From contig QVOM02000029.1 of the NCBI GenBank assembly GCA_003586115.2, forward strand, positions 23,550,829-23,614,828: 64,000 bases of DNA. Direction: 5' to 3'. Numbering within the stretch: position 1 is the first letter of the stretch; every line of letters starts with the position of its first letter. Of the stretch, positions 11,722-24,354 are shown one piece after another. The notes beneath the pieces are model-generated. The model ran no database searches, was not told the DNA's origin, and saw nothing but the letters and a program-made list of their open reading frames with translations. The position numbers and the translations under genes were made by a program. Origin of the DNA: Salvator merianae. Lineage: Eukaryota > Chordata > Lepidosauria > Squamata > Teiidae.

Positions 11722-12170
11722 CTGGTCACCAATTCATTACCAAGCTCAATTCAAGGGACTGATATTGACTTATAAGGCCTTAAGTGGCTTGGCCTCTCAG
11801 TATCTGAAGGAGTACCTATTCCCATATAGACCTGCCTGTGCTTTAAGATCACAAAGTGTGGGCCTTCTTGTAGCTCCATTACCCTTGGAGTTGCAACCCC
11901 CCCACCCACAGCTTTGGAATAGCCTCCCAGAGGAAGTACACAAAGCCATTACTCCATACAGTTTTTGGTGCCTGGTTAAAATGCATCACTTCACCTGGGC
12001 CTTTAATTCCTGGTTCCTCTGAATGTAGTTCAGGGTGTGAGGGAGTGAGGTTGGATGGGTTATATTTATAAATATGTTTTAGTGATTGTTTTATCATGTG
12101 TTGTGACCTACCCTGGAATCTCCAGATGAAGGATGGGTACCAATAATATAAATAATAGAATAAAATAAGC
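11722..12170 (+). mobile_element. L2 LINE ORF2 C-terminus and 3' UTR, right part
   Basis: This continues the L2 reading. A YQAQFKGLILTYKALSGLA block is followed by an LWNSLPEEV block (about 11913-11940), typical of the L2 ORF2 C-terminus. A short UTR ends near a TAATATAAATAATAG tail. It is interrupted from its left part by the hAT MITE. The frame from 11567 to 12022 is a chance fusion of MITE and L2 sequence. Confidence 0.82.
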
Positions 12171-12879
12171 AGAATTGTCCACTTTTAAAGTATTTAGATG
12201 AATTTGCTAATATGACTGAAAAAAATAGTGAACTTTAATTTCCTTCAGAAGGATGCACTTCAGGTTTTAACAATATGCATGTTTCAGTGGTACCTGTTGT
12301 TTTCAAATGCAAAATTTTAAACTCTCATTTCTTCTTCATACACTGCGGCTTTGTTTTTTCATCACACTGTGTATGTACATATATATATATATATACTTCA
12401 GTTATTGCAGAAATTTCATGTTTTCACTGTCTTCCTTTCTTCCCTTAATTTTTTTAAATGTCTTTTTTTTACTGACTCTAATGCTTGCGAGGTACAAATT
12501 TCAAAGATGATTTTCAACATGTGTGAAATGATTAAGAAGCTGTATAAATGATGATAATGATAATGACAAAAAATTGCCTTCCCCACCATTCCAAGTACCA
12601 GAACCAAAATAATAAAAATAATCCTGTGAAAATAATAATTTTACCTGCCATTGTGTTTATTCCATTCAAAAGCAGCAACTATAAAATGTCAAAAAGCAGA
12701 TAATATAATCTGTATTAATATTTTGATCATTTGGGGTTTATGCAGTAATTGGAAAAAAAGTTTCACTGTCATATCCAAAACTTTCCTGATTTCTACTAGT
12801 CAGACAGAAGAGAGGAGAAGCCTTCATATCAAAATGACAGCTGGCAACAGTTAGAACAGTTGGAACCAACCATGGAAGA
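12171..12879. other. no recognised feature
   Basis: AT-rich DNA with a short (AT)n run at 12378-12395. No repeat family or exon recognised. Confidence 0.45.
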
Positions 12880-13061
12880 ACTGCCTCCAGGTTGGAGAGA
12901 CAGGCAGGATGCCTCTAAAGGCCATTTGCAGGGAGTCGATAGCAGGTGAAGGTTTTGTCTTTGTCTTCTGCTTGACAGCGCCCAGAGCAATTGGTGGGAC
13001 ACTGCATTGGACTAGTGGGGCTGTGGCCAGATCCAGCAGGGCTCCTCTTATGCTTTTATGA
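12880..13061 (+). mobile_element. CR1-like LINE 3' UTR fragment
   Basis: Same block as 2641-2808: GGCAGGATGCCTCTAAAGG, then TTTGTCTTCTGCTTGA, and a CCAGCAGGGCTCCTCTTATG terminus. 5'-truncated. Confidence 0.78.
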
Positions 13062-13094
13062 TTAGTTCAAGATTGGGAAAAGAGTACAAGGCTC

Positions 13095-13675
13095 TGTGTT
13101 AACATATGCAGAGTATATCATGCAAAGTGGATGAATCAAAAGCTATTTAAATTGATGGGAGGTATCAACAACCTCATATACACAGACAATACCACTTCAA
13201 TGGTATTCTTTTGGGTTCAAAGATCACTGCGTATGGTGACTACAACCATGAAATTAAAAGATGCTTCTTGGGAGGAAAGCTAAGAGTCGGATTATAAGGC
13301 AGGTTGAAGACCTAAGAACCAACACTTTCAAATTGTGGTGCTGGAGTAGACTTTTGATGGGAGATCAGATAAGTCGATACTAATGGCAATCACTCCTGAC
13401 TGTTAATTGGAAGGATAAATACTGAAACTGAAGCTCACATATATTGGCCACATATTGAGAAGACAGGACTCATTGGAAAAAACCTTGAGATTGGATAAGA
13501 TTGAGGATAAAAAGAGAAGGGGATGACAAAGGATGAGATGGCTAGATAGTATCATGGAAGCAGTGAACATGAGCTTGAGCAAATTTCAGGAGATACTGGA
13601 GGACCGAAGGATTTGGCATGCTATGGTACATGAAGTTATGAAGAGTCAGACATGACTGAACAAGTGAACAACAAC
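13095..13675 (+). mobile_element. BovB (RTE-clade) LINE 3' end remnant
   Basis: The translation gives broken blocks typical of the BovB ORF2 end: an ADDT-like region near 13180, a YIGHILR/DSLEKTL-like block at 13440-13490, a RWLDSIMEAVNMSLSKFQE block at 13530-13590, and the terminal GTCAGACATGACTGAACAA motif. BovB copies characteristically end in GAACAACAACAA, as here. Stops and deletions between blocks show a dead, 5'-truncated copy. Confidence 0.85.
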
Positions 13676-16600
13676 AAGAGCAGAAGGCCAGTTACAGATG
13701 GTTGTAAAGACATGTTCTTCAAGCTGCCAATAGAGAAATATATATCTATCCTCCTCCACCACCACCATCATACCTCTGTGTGTCTAAGCACTGGGCTAGA
13801 AATGGAGTTCCATAAGACTTTGAATAGCATGGATTTAGAACTTCATAATACCTTTCACACTACAATGAGAAACCACAGAAGAAGAAAAAAACAATAAACT
13901 TATCTAAAAAAAACTACTGAGCAGTGCTTAGTCCCTCTGCTTCCAGGAAATCTCTGCTTCTGTCACCTTCGCAGGAATGTTTCTTCCAGGAACAAGCATA
14001 ATGGAGATCTTTAAGATTACTAGGCTTAAGGTTTTAAAGGTCCTGCATGAGAAATTCACCATAGTTTCAAGGTGGGGTACAAAATAAAATGATATCATAA
14101 AATAGGGCATATATCTGGATAAGGCATGACCTCCTGAGTGGAAGATGAAGGGAACTGATGGTTAATGAAAGGAGGATTCTGAAAAGGCTGAATATTGACA
14201 TCATGTACATGGGAGTTAAAGGCATCATCCTACCATCCAGAGGTCTGGATGTCCAGATGTTCCACACCCCCATGATACCCCACCAATCAACCTAACTGTG
14301 ATCCAAGTTGAAGATCACTTTGGTAGGAGGCAATATAGGAGGCAGTGTGGATGGATGGAGGGGGAAAAGGTGACTTAAGGACTTCAGGCACTGACAGAAC
14401 TTGCAGGAATGGTCCAAAAATGTTTAACTTTTGTGATAAATAGTTCCATCCACAGCATGGCTCCAGACATTGTACTCAGGCATGTGATGGATGCCAGTGA
14501 CTTCTGTGATCCCCACAGAAGCCCAGAGCCTTCTGCATAGATCCTGTCCCTTTCAAGGGTGCACAAGGACATTTATTTTTTGTATGATGTGTGTAGTTTT
14601 GCATATTTTTTGGTAAATGACAAATGTATCAGAATTGGGCAAACACAATATAGTAATAACAAGTTCTTGTTGCAAGAAAAGTAAATATGGTAGCTTTTTG
14701 TCTGCTACAGAGGTGCTTGGGCTTCTACTTCAAGAAAGAAACACCCTCTTCACATACAGTTCCTCTTTTTCCCTGATTATTCCCTCCAAACTCTTACCTT
14801 TTGCTATCAAACACTAATTGGACTGATACTCTCTCCAACATATATCAAGTTGGTATACAAGGAAAGGGCTGTATTTTTAGTTTACTAATTTGTGTTATGC
14901 CTTAAGAATTCTAATGTACCTTTGAATTTAAAGTAAACCTCCACAAATACGAGAATTAATCCAGTGTTGCATGCCCACTGCTCTTTCTGGCCTGCTGATG
15001 GATATTTTATTTTATTTGCTCATCTGCACAATCTAAAAGAAAGTTATCTTCCTAGAGTTCCTATATGTCTGAAGTCGGATGGTGGAGTTGGCAGGACAAG
15101 AGACTTAATAGCATAAGTAATTTCACATTTCAGTTTTAATAGATCACAATCTGTGTTTAGGTAATGATGCTCAAAAGAGCAGAATGTCTATTTTTGTCAG
15201 CATGAAGCCTTGGTACTCTGTTGTGAATATGACTTTCTTCTTGTATGTATATAGATACAATGAAATAAACAATTAATTCCTAATGCCTATTGACTTATGC
15301 ATTAGCTATGGTTTGGGAATCAAATGGGACTGATTTGCCTGAGGCAGTCCAATGAATGCTGGATTGAAGAGACAACCAGCCATTTTACAGCTAAAATTTT
15401 CATGATCTATTCTGTTTCCTCCATGAATTGCCTCAAATTGTCTTTTGATAACATTATCTTGTAACTACGTGGTCTAATGTGTGCAACTTGAGACAGGGCA
15501 GATAGTTATATATGTGTTCAATTGTTCTTGACTACAAGTGAGTTGATCCTAGCTTGTATCCTTACAAGAGGGCATAATGGGAATGAAATAGGCTCCTGGA
15601 ATTTTCCAATGTTACCACAAATGTTCCAAGAAACACCAAGACTGCAGCCAGACACGGTAAAATGGGCAGCCACAGGTTGAATTTAAGATACAAAGGACAG
15701 ACAGAAAATATCAAAAAAATGACTTACCACATCCCAAAGTCTCTGTTTGTATGCCCCTTTCCCAGATGGAAATTCCTGACTCACGAAACAACTCAATGTG
15801 TAGACTGAATTGGGTGGGTACCTACAGAGACTCCTGTAGCCAATTCCAGCCTGGAAACATTTGCTATGGTCAGCTAACCAATCAGGGCCATGGAAGCCTG
15901 GCCTGGTGGCAGCCAATGGGTGGTGAGCTTGAAAGGTGACAATGAAAAAAAGGAGGTAGGAGGCATTTAGCAGTTTATTTTTAAAACTGTGTGACACACT
16001 CAATTTCTGTGTCCACGGATGGGGTGATCCTGAAAATGGTTGCCCAAAAAGTGTCCTATGTGATTGTACTTTAAATCTTTATTGTTTCACCATCTCTAAT
16101 TCTATTTCCTTCCTCTGAACTATGCATGAAAATGATTCATTATAGACTTTTATTTTAATATCTAGTGGGAAGAAAAGAAGGAATGATTCTTACAACAGAA
16201 TTGCCTTTAGGGGAACATATTTGCATTCGTTTACTTGCCTAAATGTTTGTCCCAGAATGGCATGTGTATGGTTTATGCATACATAAATACAAAATAAATA
16301 AATACAAAGTGCATAAATACAAAATACACGTAGCTCCTGACTGCAGAGGCCCAGATTGCCAGTTTCCATGTGACAAAGCACATGACTGTTCAAACAGTAG
16401 TTGGGTACATGTATGTCTTCTTTAATGGGGGTCCTGCTTTTTGCACATTTCTAACAGCCAACAAGGCAGCTGGGAAGTATACACAGCCAAGATGGCATAT
16501 GAAGAGCATCATAGTGAGTAAGAGAGCACATCATAGCCCTACAAGTTAGGACAGGAATGCTGTGTGTCACTACTAAGTCCACCTCATTCCCATCTTTGTC

Positions 16601-17064
16601 TCTTTCTTAGTCTCAGCCATGCTTGCTGGCATTTCTCACAGATCCTGCATTCCCTCTTTGTGGTTATTCTGGTATGCTGATAGGGTGTCTGGGAAAGTGC
16701 ACATGATTTGAAAACTCAAGATTGGGTTCTGCTGAGCTCATTGAGAATGGGAGAATGTAGTAGGACTAGAATCCTTTTTATACCTTATGTTCAGCTAACA
16801 TCTTTGCATTCTGTTATCAATAAAACTTGAGTAACAAGCTGAAATTGCTCTCTGTGTTTCTGAATTTAGGCCTGGGGTGGTGATTCTGACAATGTGAAAA
16901 GTTCTCTATACATTGCATTTTATCTCCCCAATTCTGTAGCAGACTCTAGCAGGGCAGGAAAGTAAATGAAATTAATAGGAGCAGTTAATTAAGACTTTCA
17001 GAATCAAAAGAATGGAACTGTGAGCAGGAAATCTATGCTAAGGAGGAAACTAGGACCATATCTA
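13676..17064. other. no recognised feature
   Basis: About 3.4 kb of unique-looking sequence. Small things only: a CCACCACCA run at 13757 and an AT-rich AAATACAAA-type low-complexity patch at 16279-16327. Short open frames (for example 15683-16003 minus) show no domain. Confidence 0.4.
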
Positions 17065-17610
17065 AGGCTGGATTTACACTTTACTTACTGACCCGAATCA
17101 GCAGGACCAGGCCAGATTGGAGTCATTCTGGAAGCAGAAATGATTCCAAAGTACTGGGTAAAGCCTTTCACATTGGGCAGGATGTCCTGGTATAGCCCTC
17201 CATGCTGACTTCAGAAATCATACAATCTCTAGAGCCACTTCCATGTTCTCCAAGCACTAGGAACTGACATTTCTAGCTTCAAATTCTGCTGGGGATGCAT
17301 TTTGGTGGTACAATTTGGTGCATCACTGAAATGCATCCACCAGTTAGACTGGAACAGAGAGGCATGAGCCCTTCCACACATCTCCCTGTGCTAGTTTAGG
17401 TGACCCTGAAATACTGGTAGACCTGAAAAAACAAGTCTACTGGTGTCCTGGGATAGGGGACCATTTTGGCCAACTATATTGTGGGACTCGCTCCATCCCA
17501 ATGCAGATGAAGCATCCTACAGAAAGGAAGAGGTATGTGGAAGAGAGGGGCAGAAGAGGGGCAGACATCATACTATACTAGATTAATGGTAAGTGCAAAA
17601 AGGCCCTGAG
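17065..17610. mobile_element. family B MITE-like repeat
   Basis: The left end resembles GGATTTACACTTTACTTA and the right end is GGTAAGTGCAAAAAGGCCC, forming imperfect inverted repeats. Internal blocks (TGCATCACTGAAATGCAT, GTAGACCTGAAAAAACAAG) match other family B copies in the window. No open frame of note. Confidence 0.55.
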
Positions 17611-18187
17611 TCTTTGTTGTCATTCCAGTTTTGCATACCAATGGGCATAACTAGTACAACAGAACATTTATTTTGCCTAGCTAAACTGAAAGCCTGACAT
17701 AGTTTATCCATTAAATAAATCCCATCCCAAGTACTCAGAGGCACATCCCATCTGCACTGTGCCCAGCAAGCTTCCATTGATGAAATGGGGTATACAAAGA
17801 TCTAGACACTAGGCACTGGTGTGCGGATGGCAGATCCCTATTCCACAATATATCCCAAAATAAGGCCCACTTACGGGTACACTTATGGGTACACTTATGG
17901 CTATCACCTCTTTTGGCCAGCATCCTAGAGCATCTCAATGTGAGATGCCACCTTACAGCATCCCATCTCCTTATATCCCCATGGTTCCCACTGATTGGCA
18001 TAATGCTTAAAAAAAGTACAGGTTTTGACCTAGTTTGACCAAGTTCAGAGCAAGGCTACATTGCAAGGATCCTCACGGAAATCATTATCATAATATTGCT
18101 CCACTTTTTCCCTAAGTTGAGATATTTGTTAAAAACTCTTTAATTCAGGACCAGAAACCTGGCTTGAGTGTGACAAGCACAGAGACT
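17611..18187. other. no recognised feature
   Basis: Contains a small 12-bp tandem triplication (ACTTATGGGTAC-like, about 17868-17902). Otherwise nothing recognised. Confidence 0.45.
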
Positions 18188-19294
18188 ATGGCTGCATTCT
18201 GACACAGCATTTAACCAGTTTACAGGCCGTCTTCAGTTCCCACTGGCCTGACATGATCTTGCCTTTCCGTAGTTTTTCTGGAATAAATTGACAAAATCCG
18301 GACTACTTTGCATTCAGATTTAATGAGTTCTCAACCCATTCCAGATTGCTAGCGTGCTTCACTTTGCGATGTGAGAATGTGGAAGGAGACTATTTGAGAG
18401 GGAGGGTACTTTTTTGAGGGTGTGCAGGGGGACGGCTTTCCATTTCCTGCAGTCCAATGACACACTTTGTGGGTGAGCAGGAATCACAGTAGTTCCCCCC
18501 CTTCCCCTGCTGCCAGGAGAAAAGAAAACCATCCTCCATTTTAATTTGCTAAACCACAGTCTTTTCTCTTGCTTTATGCCCCATTCAACACTGCCAGGAA
18601 AAAAATTAAAGGCTTCCCCACTTCTGTCTACTGATTTAACCAAAAAACACACTGTGCCTGTTTGGGGGTACAGTCCTCTTGCCCCAACAAAGAACCCACT
18701 CAGTATCAGTTTTGCTGTCAGCAGCACACAGCTTCACAGTGGGACACATACCACTGTGGATGTCTTGGGGGGAGGTGAGGCAGAGTCCATTTGCTGACCA
18801 TTAACTACACTATCATGTTAATAGAGCCCCCCATGTTTCTCCCCCATGTTTCCCTCTCTTCATGGACCTCTCCCTGGTTTTGTGCTTCTCTTAAATTGCA
18901 CAGTTGTGCAAAACTGTAATTGTAATGGTGCAGAAATCGCCACCTGCCCTTTAAGAAGCTGAATTGTGCAGTACATGTGGTAGCTTGTGTAGCTACAGAC
19001 TGGAGGGGGAAAAGGAGCAAATGGCGAATGTCTAGTAACGATACCAAGTGAATCCATGTTTTGAGGCAGCAGCGGCAACATATGGAGGGTGGAACTTGAC
19101 TTGCCCACCCCTGTGAAGTCAAGATTTGAACATTGGGATTACAACCAATCACTGACTGCACAGAGAGGGGAATTTGGTGAGGGGTGGAGGCAGAAAAGTT
19201 ATGGTTTCCCCGTGCCAAGCACGGGAAACATCGGTGTGAGAACGAGCAAGTCCAAATTGAGTCCGTGTAAAAATACAAGTGTGGGAATGATCAG
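18188..19294. mobile_element. unclassified dispersed repeat C, copy 1 (~1.1 kb)
   Basis: It matches 63054-64000 over nearly its whole length, starting at GACACAGCATTTAACCAG here and GACACGGTATTTAATCAG there. The right end, reverse-complemented, reads CATTCCCACACTTGTATTT, which weakly mirrors the left end, so a DNA transposon is likely. Short open frames on both strands are only partly shared between copies and show no transposase motif. Confidence 0.65.
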
Positions 19295-19845
19295 AAGATA
19301 AATTCAGTCCTTGTACTCTTCTGATATGAATTAAATTTATGATGTCAGACCTCACCCTATGAGAACACAATCCCAGGGAGGAAACTTTTTTTCCCAGTAG
19401 TTTTGTGCCAGAATTAATCATGTGGAGAGGAATTAACTGGCACCCAAATGATGATATGATGTTTTGAGTGGTATTGTTTGTTGGGGCAAGTCCAGTGGAA
19501 CAAAACCAAGAGTCTACTTGGTTGGACAGCTACAGTGAGAATGGACATCATCTTAGGCCAGCTGTGACAAGTTTGCCAGGTACTTTGGGGATAAAATCTC
19601 TCATATCTGTTTGGAAATGGATGCTGCCTTTTACGGCAGTTCTGTCAATATTCCAAAGGCCAATATCTGGTCCAATTTTTAAGGATTAGTTTCAGATGCT
19701 GCAGCAGCAGGAGGAGGATGCAACAAGCTGCCAGTAGGAGATTGTGCAAGCACTTGTTTATTAGACCATGACCTTTCATGGCTTATACAAGCAAGACGTA
19801 TGAGTGTGGCCTCCTGGATTCACCATGTGATGACTCTTTGAGAAA
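19295..19845. other. no recognised feature
   Basis: No repeat or gene recognised. Confidence 0.45.
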
Positions 19846-19905
19846 GAGTAGGGGGTTAGACTCAAAGACCCTGGAGGTTCCTTCCAATTCTATAATTCTA
19901 TGATC
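19846..19905 (+). mobile_element. CR1 LINE 3' terminus
   Basis: Contains GGGTTAGACTCAAAGACCC, then a CCTTCCAATTCTAT segment, and ends in TTCTATGATCTATG. This is the canonical CR1 end seen also at 37419-37496. Only about 60 bp remain. Confidence 0.7.
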
Positions 19906-20039
19906 TATGCATAACAGACCAGGAAAGTGATCTTCGGGTTCTGGTGGACAGCTCAATGAAGGTGTTGGCCCAGTGTCCAGCAGCAGTGAAAAAAGCAAAT
20001 TCAGTGCTAGGGAAAATTAGGAAGGGAATAGAAAATAAA
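19906..20039 (+). mobile_element. CR1-related LINE ORF2 fragment, left part
   Basis: Translates to a VLVDSSMKVLAQCPAA block and a KKANSVLGKIRKGIENK block, the segment downstream of the reverse transcriptase domain in CR1 ORF2. It breaks off at 20039 and resumes at 20341. Confidence 0.8.
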
Positions 20040-20340
20040 CTACTGAAAGAGGTGCTGACAACAACCAGCTTTAAGAAAGGGTGAAACAAATTCATGGAAG
20101 TCAGGTGTATCAATGGATACTAGAACAGATGTCTAGGTACTGCCTCCAGGGTGGGGAGACAGGCAGGATGCTTCTAAAGGACATTTACAGGAAGCCAAGA
20201 ACAGGTGAAGGTTTTGCCTTTATCTTCTGCTTGAGAATGCCCTGAAGCAAGTGGTGGGCCACTGTCTGAGACTGGATGCTGGACTAGATGGGCTGTGGCC
20301 TGATCCAGCAAGGCTCTTTTTCTGTTCTTATGTTCTTAAA
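20040..20340 (+). mobile_element. CR1-like 3' end inserted into a CR1-like LINE
   Basis: It carries the last codons (KEVLTTTSFKKG-like) and the recurring 3' UTR ending GGCTCTTTTTCTGTTCTTATG. TAAA occurs at both junctions (20036-20039 and 20337-20340), possibly a target duplication. Confidence 0.72.
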
Positions 20341-20945
20341 TCAGCAAGCATCATTGTGCCTCTTTCTAAATCTATGGTGAGACCATATTTGGAATATTGT
20401 GTACATTTCAGGTCACCACACCTCAGAAAGGATATTCTGGAACTAGAAAAATGCAGAAAAGGCAAACAGAATGATCAAAGGCTGAAACACTTTCCTTATG
20501 AAATCAGGCTGCAACATCTAGGCCTCTTCAGCTTTGAAAGATGGCATTTAAAAAGCGACCTGATTAAAGTATATACAATCATGCATTGTGTGGAAAAGGT
20601 GGTTAGAGAAAACATATTTTCTCTGTTGCACAACACTAGAACCAGGGGATGCTCTATGAAGCTGATGGTTAGGATCAACAAGGGGATTTTTTTTTTCCAC
20701 CCAGAGGGTCATTGGAATTCCATCGGTCTATGGAATTTACTGCCAGAAGAGGTGGTGACAGCAACCAGCTTGGATTGCTTTAAGAAAGGATAAGACAAAT
20801 TCATGGAGGTCAGGTATATCAGTGGCTACTAGAATGGATGCCTAGGTACTGTCTCTAGGTTGGTAAGACAGGCAGGATGCCTCTTAAGGCCATTTGCAGG
20901 GAGGCCGTGTTCTGATCCAGCAGGGCTCCTCTTATCTTATGTAAG
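20341..20945 (+). mobile_element. CR1-related LINE ORF2 C-terminus and 3' UTR, right part
   Basis: Continues the ORF2 broken at 20039. Blocks visible are MVRPYLEYCVHF, IRLQHLGLFSFERWHLKSDL and LWNLLPEEVV, followed by a stop and a shortened 3' UTR ending GGGCTCCTCTTATCTTATG. The open frame 20251-20793 starts inside the neighbouring UTR, so its first residues are not part of the protein. Confidence 0.82.
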
Positions 20946-20947
20946 GA

Positions 20948-21300
20948 GGCAGTGGTGTTCTGTCTCCTTAATAGGTCCTCCATGGATCTTAAATAACTGT
21001 TGCCCAGTTACTAATCTTCATTTTCTGACCAAGGTTCTTGAGCAGGTGGCGGTGATCCAACTTGATGAAGTGAACTATCTGGACCAATTTCAGGCCATCA
21101 CATCAAGGCTGCTTTGGTCACCATGATGTACTACCTATGATGGTAAAGACACGGAGGGAATGCAACACTTCTGGTGCTTCTCAGTCTCTCAGCCATATTT
21201 GATGCTGTTGATCACAGCATCTTCTTGGATCTGCAGGCAATGCTTTGCAATGATTCCAATCCTAACTCTAGGGGAGATTCCAGAGAGATTTTATAGGGGA
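20948..21300 (+). mobile_element. L2 LINE ORF2 reverse transcriptase fragment
   Basis: The translation shows a CPVTNLHFLTKVLEQVAVIQL block and, after a frame change, an LSAIFDAVDHSIFLDLQ-like block. These correspond to successive motifs of L2 reverse transcriptase, including the D of the first catalytic aspartate motif. Stops and frameshifts mark it as dead. Confidence 0.78.
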
Positions 21301-21419
21301 TTTTTTAAAATCATCCCCTGGAATCTTGTTTTATTTTATCCGTCTTGCTGCTTAATATCTATATGAAACTAGGGATTTCATCAGTGGATTTGAATTGAGG
21401 TGTTTAATCTATGCAGCTA

Positions 21420-21515
21420 CTTTGAGTTACATTTTGACATTTTTTAATTTTTTATGCTGCTTTGTTAACCACCTATGTGGCATAGGGTGATATATAAATT
21501 TTATTAACACATAAA
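21420..21515 (+). mobile_element. LINE 3' tail remnant (L2/CR1 type)
   Basis: GTTAACCACCTATGTGGC followed by GGTGATATATAAATTT resembles the common LINE terminus with a GGCGGTATATAAAT-like end, here next to a GATG microsatellite. Confidence 0.5.
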
Positions 21516-21518
21516 ATA

Positions 21519-21552
21519 ATGGATGGATGGATGGATGGATGGATGAATGATA
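21519..21552 (+). repeat. (GATG)n microsatellite
   Basis: About eight GATG units, the last ones imperfect (GAATGATA). Confidence 0.95.
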
Positions 21553-22080
21553 AAGTACAGAGTACTGGATGCAGAGTTCACATTCCTTGAACTTACTCCC
21601 TACAAATCAGCACCACAGCTGGTATGGCTGGATCACTCTTCATGCTTTGTATGCATAATTTGTCAGAATAGTAACAAACAAATAAATCATCAAGGAATGA
21701 AGTAAGACAGAAACAAACAAGCAGATGGAGACATCTATAAAAATCTCTAAGAAGCTTCACTGTTGCATCAATGAATGGATTTTTTTTTCCAAAATAATAT
21801 TGTCAAAGTCCACAGCTTATTCAGCTAAAAATGTGAAAGAGATGGATTCTAAGCAATGTTTTAGGAAAAGCTATTTTTAAAAAGAAGCTTTTAAAGTTGC
21901 AAGCATTTCCATGTGCTTTGTCCTGTTTCCCAATTGCTTTTATGCTCCATGTGTTACAAGTCATGGCAGCAATGAATCATTTTTTGGAGGGGGGGGGAGG
22001 GCATGTCACTTATTCATTGCTTTAATAGCCTTGGTGAAACTACTGCAACAGCGCTGATACAAACTTGATCCTATAATTAG
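21553..22080. other. no recognised feature
   Basis: AT-rich, with a G-run at 21990-22002. Nothing else recognised. Confidence 0.45.
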
Positions 22081-22519
22081 TTAGGGGGTGCCTCCACATG
22101 CAGGATAAAAGTTTCAGTTCTTCCAGGACTATACTGGGAATATCTCATGTAACTGTGGCATTCCCAATATAAGACTGGGATAACAAGGTGATATCCAGTG
22201 ATATTGCTATTATGGGAGATTCAGCGATGAGGCTGGGTTTCCCATAATAGCTTGCATGTCTGCTGTCTCCCTTTCATTACCATCACTCTTGCAGCTACCT
22301 GGAAGCTAGCCAAGCATGGGGGAAAAAAAAGAAGAAGTGGGTGGGTGGGTGGGTACTTGACTGGCTTCCATGTAGCTGCAAGAGAGATGGTAATGAAAGG
22401 AGCTGGCAGGTGGAAATGGAAACCTGCAATTGTCACCTATGCCTGAGGAGGTACAGCAAGAGGCAATCATGGGATCTTTAGATCTTGAAATTGCTTCTTG
22501 TCGTGTGGAAGAGCCCTTA
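22081..22519. mobile_element. MITE with internal inverted repeat
   Basis: The left end TAGGGGGTGCCTCCACATG pairs imperfectly with the right end (reverse complement TAAGGGCTCTTCCACACG). Inside, TTCATTACCATCACTCTTGC (from 22274) and its near-complement at 22378-22399 form a long imperfect hairpin. A stem-loop block near 22117-22185 (CCAATATAAGACTGGGA) also occurs at 30965-31050. No coding capacity. Confidence 0.55.
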
Positions 22520-23096
22520 GATTTTATTTCCCCTCCCCTCCCATCAATGAACTTGATTGAACACTGCACAAACATTTACGAGATGGTAGCACATCTGAAT
22601 TCTTAAAAGGATGCTGATTCTCTTTTTTATTCATTCCACTGATAGCATATCAAGGTTCCATGATTAGGTTAAAAGGGTTAATTTTAAGGTAAAATGACAA
22701 GTTACAGTTTGCTCAATGAACTTTTTTTTAAAAAAAACAACTAGATTGTTTACATATGTGTAAAGCAACAATATTTCAGACTTTCAGATTACTCTCACTA
22801 GTCTCACAAACATCCCCTTCCACAGTTAGTGTGTAAGAAGATTCTGGATGAATGTCCCAATGAGCCATTCTGTTAAGCAGTTCTTACAGAGCGCAAACTG
22901 ATGGCAACAGAAATCGTACAACTAAGACATATAATTGTTATAGCATTTTGCTCATTTTTATTGCTAGAAACTGCTCTATGGTGGATCCTCCTGTAACACA
23001 GTTTTGTTTTTACATGGCTGATGAAATCTGAATTATAATGGAAACTTTCAATAAAGTGTTCTAGGATGAATCCACATGCATTTGAGAAAGCCTCCG
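22520..23096. other. no recognised feature
   Basis: AT-rich sequence with no recognised repeat or gene. Confidence 0.45.
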
Positions 23097-23243
23097 AAAA
23101 GTGACTTAGAGGTGGTAGCATATGGTAGCTAATGTTCCCAATCTGCCTTTAATTTGTGCTGAAGTCTAGAAATGCACTTTGGAAGAGATGAGATGGGAAC
23201 ATGAGTGCATTGTAGCTACCATCTTTAAACTACTTCTGAGCTT
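23097..23243. mobile_element. short MITE (family D)
   Basis: Long imperfect inverted repeats of about 45 bp: AAAGTGACTTAGAGGTGG on the left pairs with the complement of CATCTTTAAACTACTTC on the right, and AATGTTCCCAATC pairs with GATGGGAACAT. Related ends occur at 49006-49165 and 57485-57540. Confidence 0.6.
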
Positions 23244-24354
23244 TTTTATTTTTAACTGTGTGTGGATTCAACCTTGGTTTCTTGCCACTGATGTACGCTG
23301 GGACCATGTCTGCACTTACCACAGAAGGAACCTGTGTGAGTATCTTCAGTTATCGTGTTTCCATTTGTGGTGGCAAGGGTGCCCCAAGTTGAGAAATGCT
23401 CCAGCAAAGGGCATGGTCACCATCAGAAGGGCTTTTCATGTAGAGGACAATTTCATAGCCTCAAGAAAAAAATGCCTCAACTGCTGCAGCATCAGGCATT
23501 TCCACACTCCAAAATCGATATGTTGAGGAGATCTTCAATGTGACATTCAAGATCTTTTCTCTAAGATGTCCACCCTCAGGCCCTCTCCCCTTTGATGTTG
23601 AAACATGTCCTGCATTTGCCACCTGCTGTGTCATTTGCTTAGTAAAGGAAGCAGCTTCTTTCCACAGTACCAGTGATTTACCTTGGTAGATGGAGACTCC
23701 ATCGTTCCCTTAACCAAGTTACCTATAGGTGACAGTTACTTGCATAACACATTTCTTCACTACAAAGTGGGTTGTAGGAACCAAAACATAGTATTATGCA
23801 AGGGAGTCTGACTTTATTATATTTTATAACAGTTCTATACTGCTTTTCATATAAAATATCTCAAACACATAAGTGCAGTATTAAAAACTGGGTGAAGATA
23901 TGAAGCAAACAATAATTCACACCAGGAACAACAAATTTTCAACAGGCTGGGAGGATTACTGCAACAAGCAGGAAATGGTACTTTTCCAGGAGGATGGCAA
24001 AACAGCACAAGTCTCCATGTGTCTCCATGGAGAATGGTCAGGAGGACCATTTTAAAGTGGTTTTCCATTGGTGCACTCTCTGGCACCATTTTAGCTGCTG
24101 ACATCAGCTGCTGGTGTCATGTGATCACAGCATTCCTTGGGAAACCATGCAGATACAGTGGTCTATTAAGGCAGCTAGAAAGTTCCAAAAGGACAGTGCA
24201 GAAGCTGACCTACATTCTAGTCTGACACTGTAGCCATTAAACTTTAATGCTTTTCAACAGAGAATACCTGAGCAGACAGGTCCTGACACCCATCATCATT
24301 CACCGTTCCAGTTTTGGCCTAGATCAAACAATCTGGGCCATGATTGACCTCTGC
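23244..24354. other. no recognised feature
   Basis: Unique-looking sequence. Open frames here (for example 23179-23526 plus, which begins inside the MITE) show no domain. Confidence 0.4.

Noticed and set aside
11567..12022. 151-codon plus-strand frame
   Set aside because: It fuses the right end of the hAT MITE with L2 ORF2 remnant. Only the L2 part is meaningful.
18359..18727. Minus-strand frame with a partly matching frame at 63513-63710
   Set aside because: The shared stretch reflects DNA similarity of repeat C. The frames differ in length and start, and no family motif is visible.
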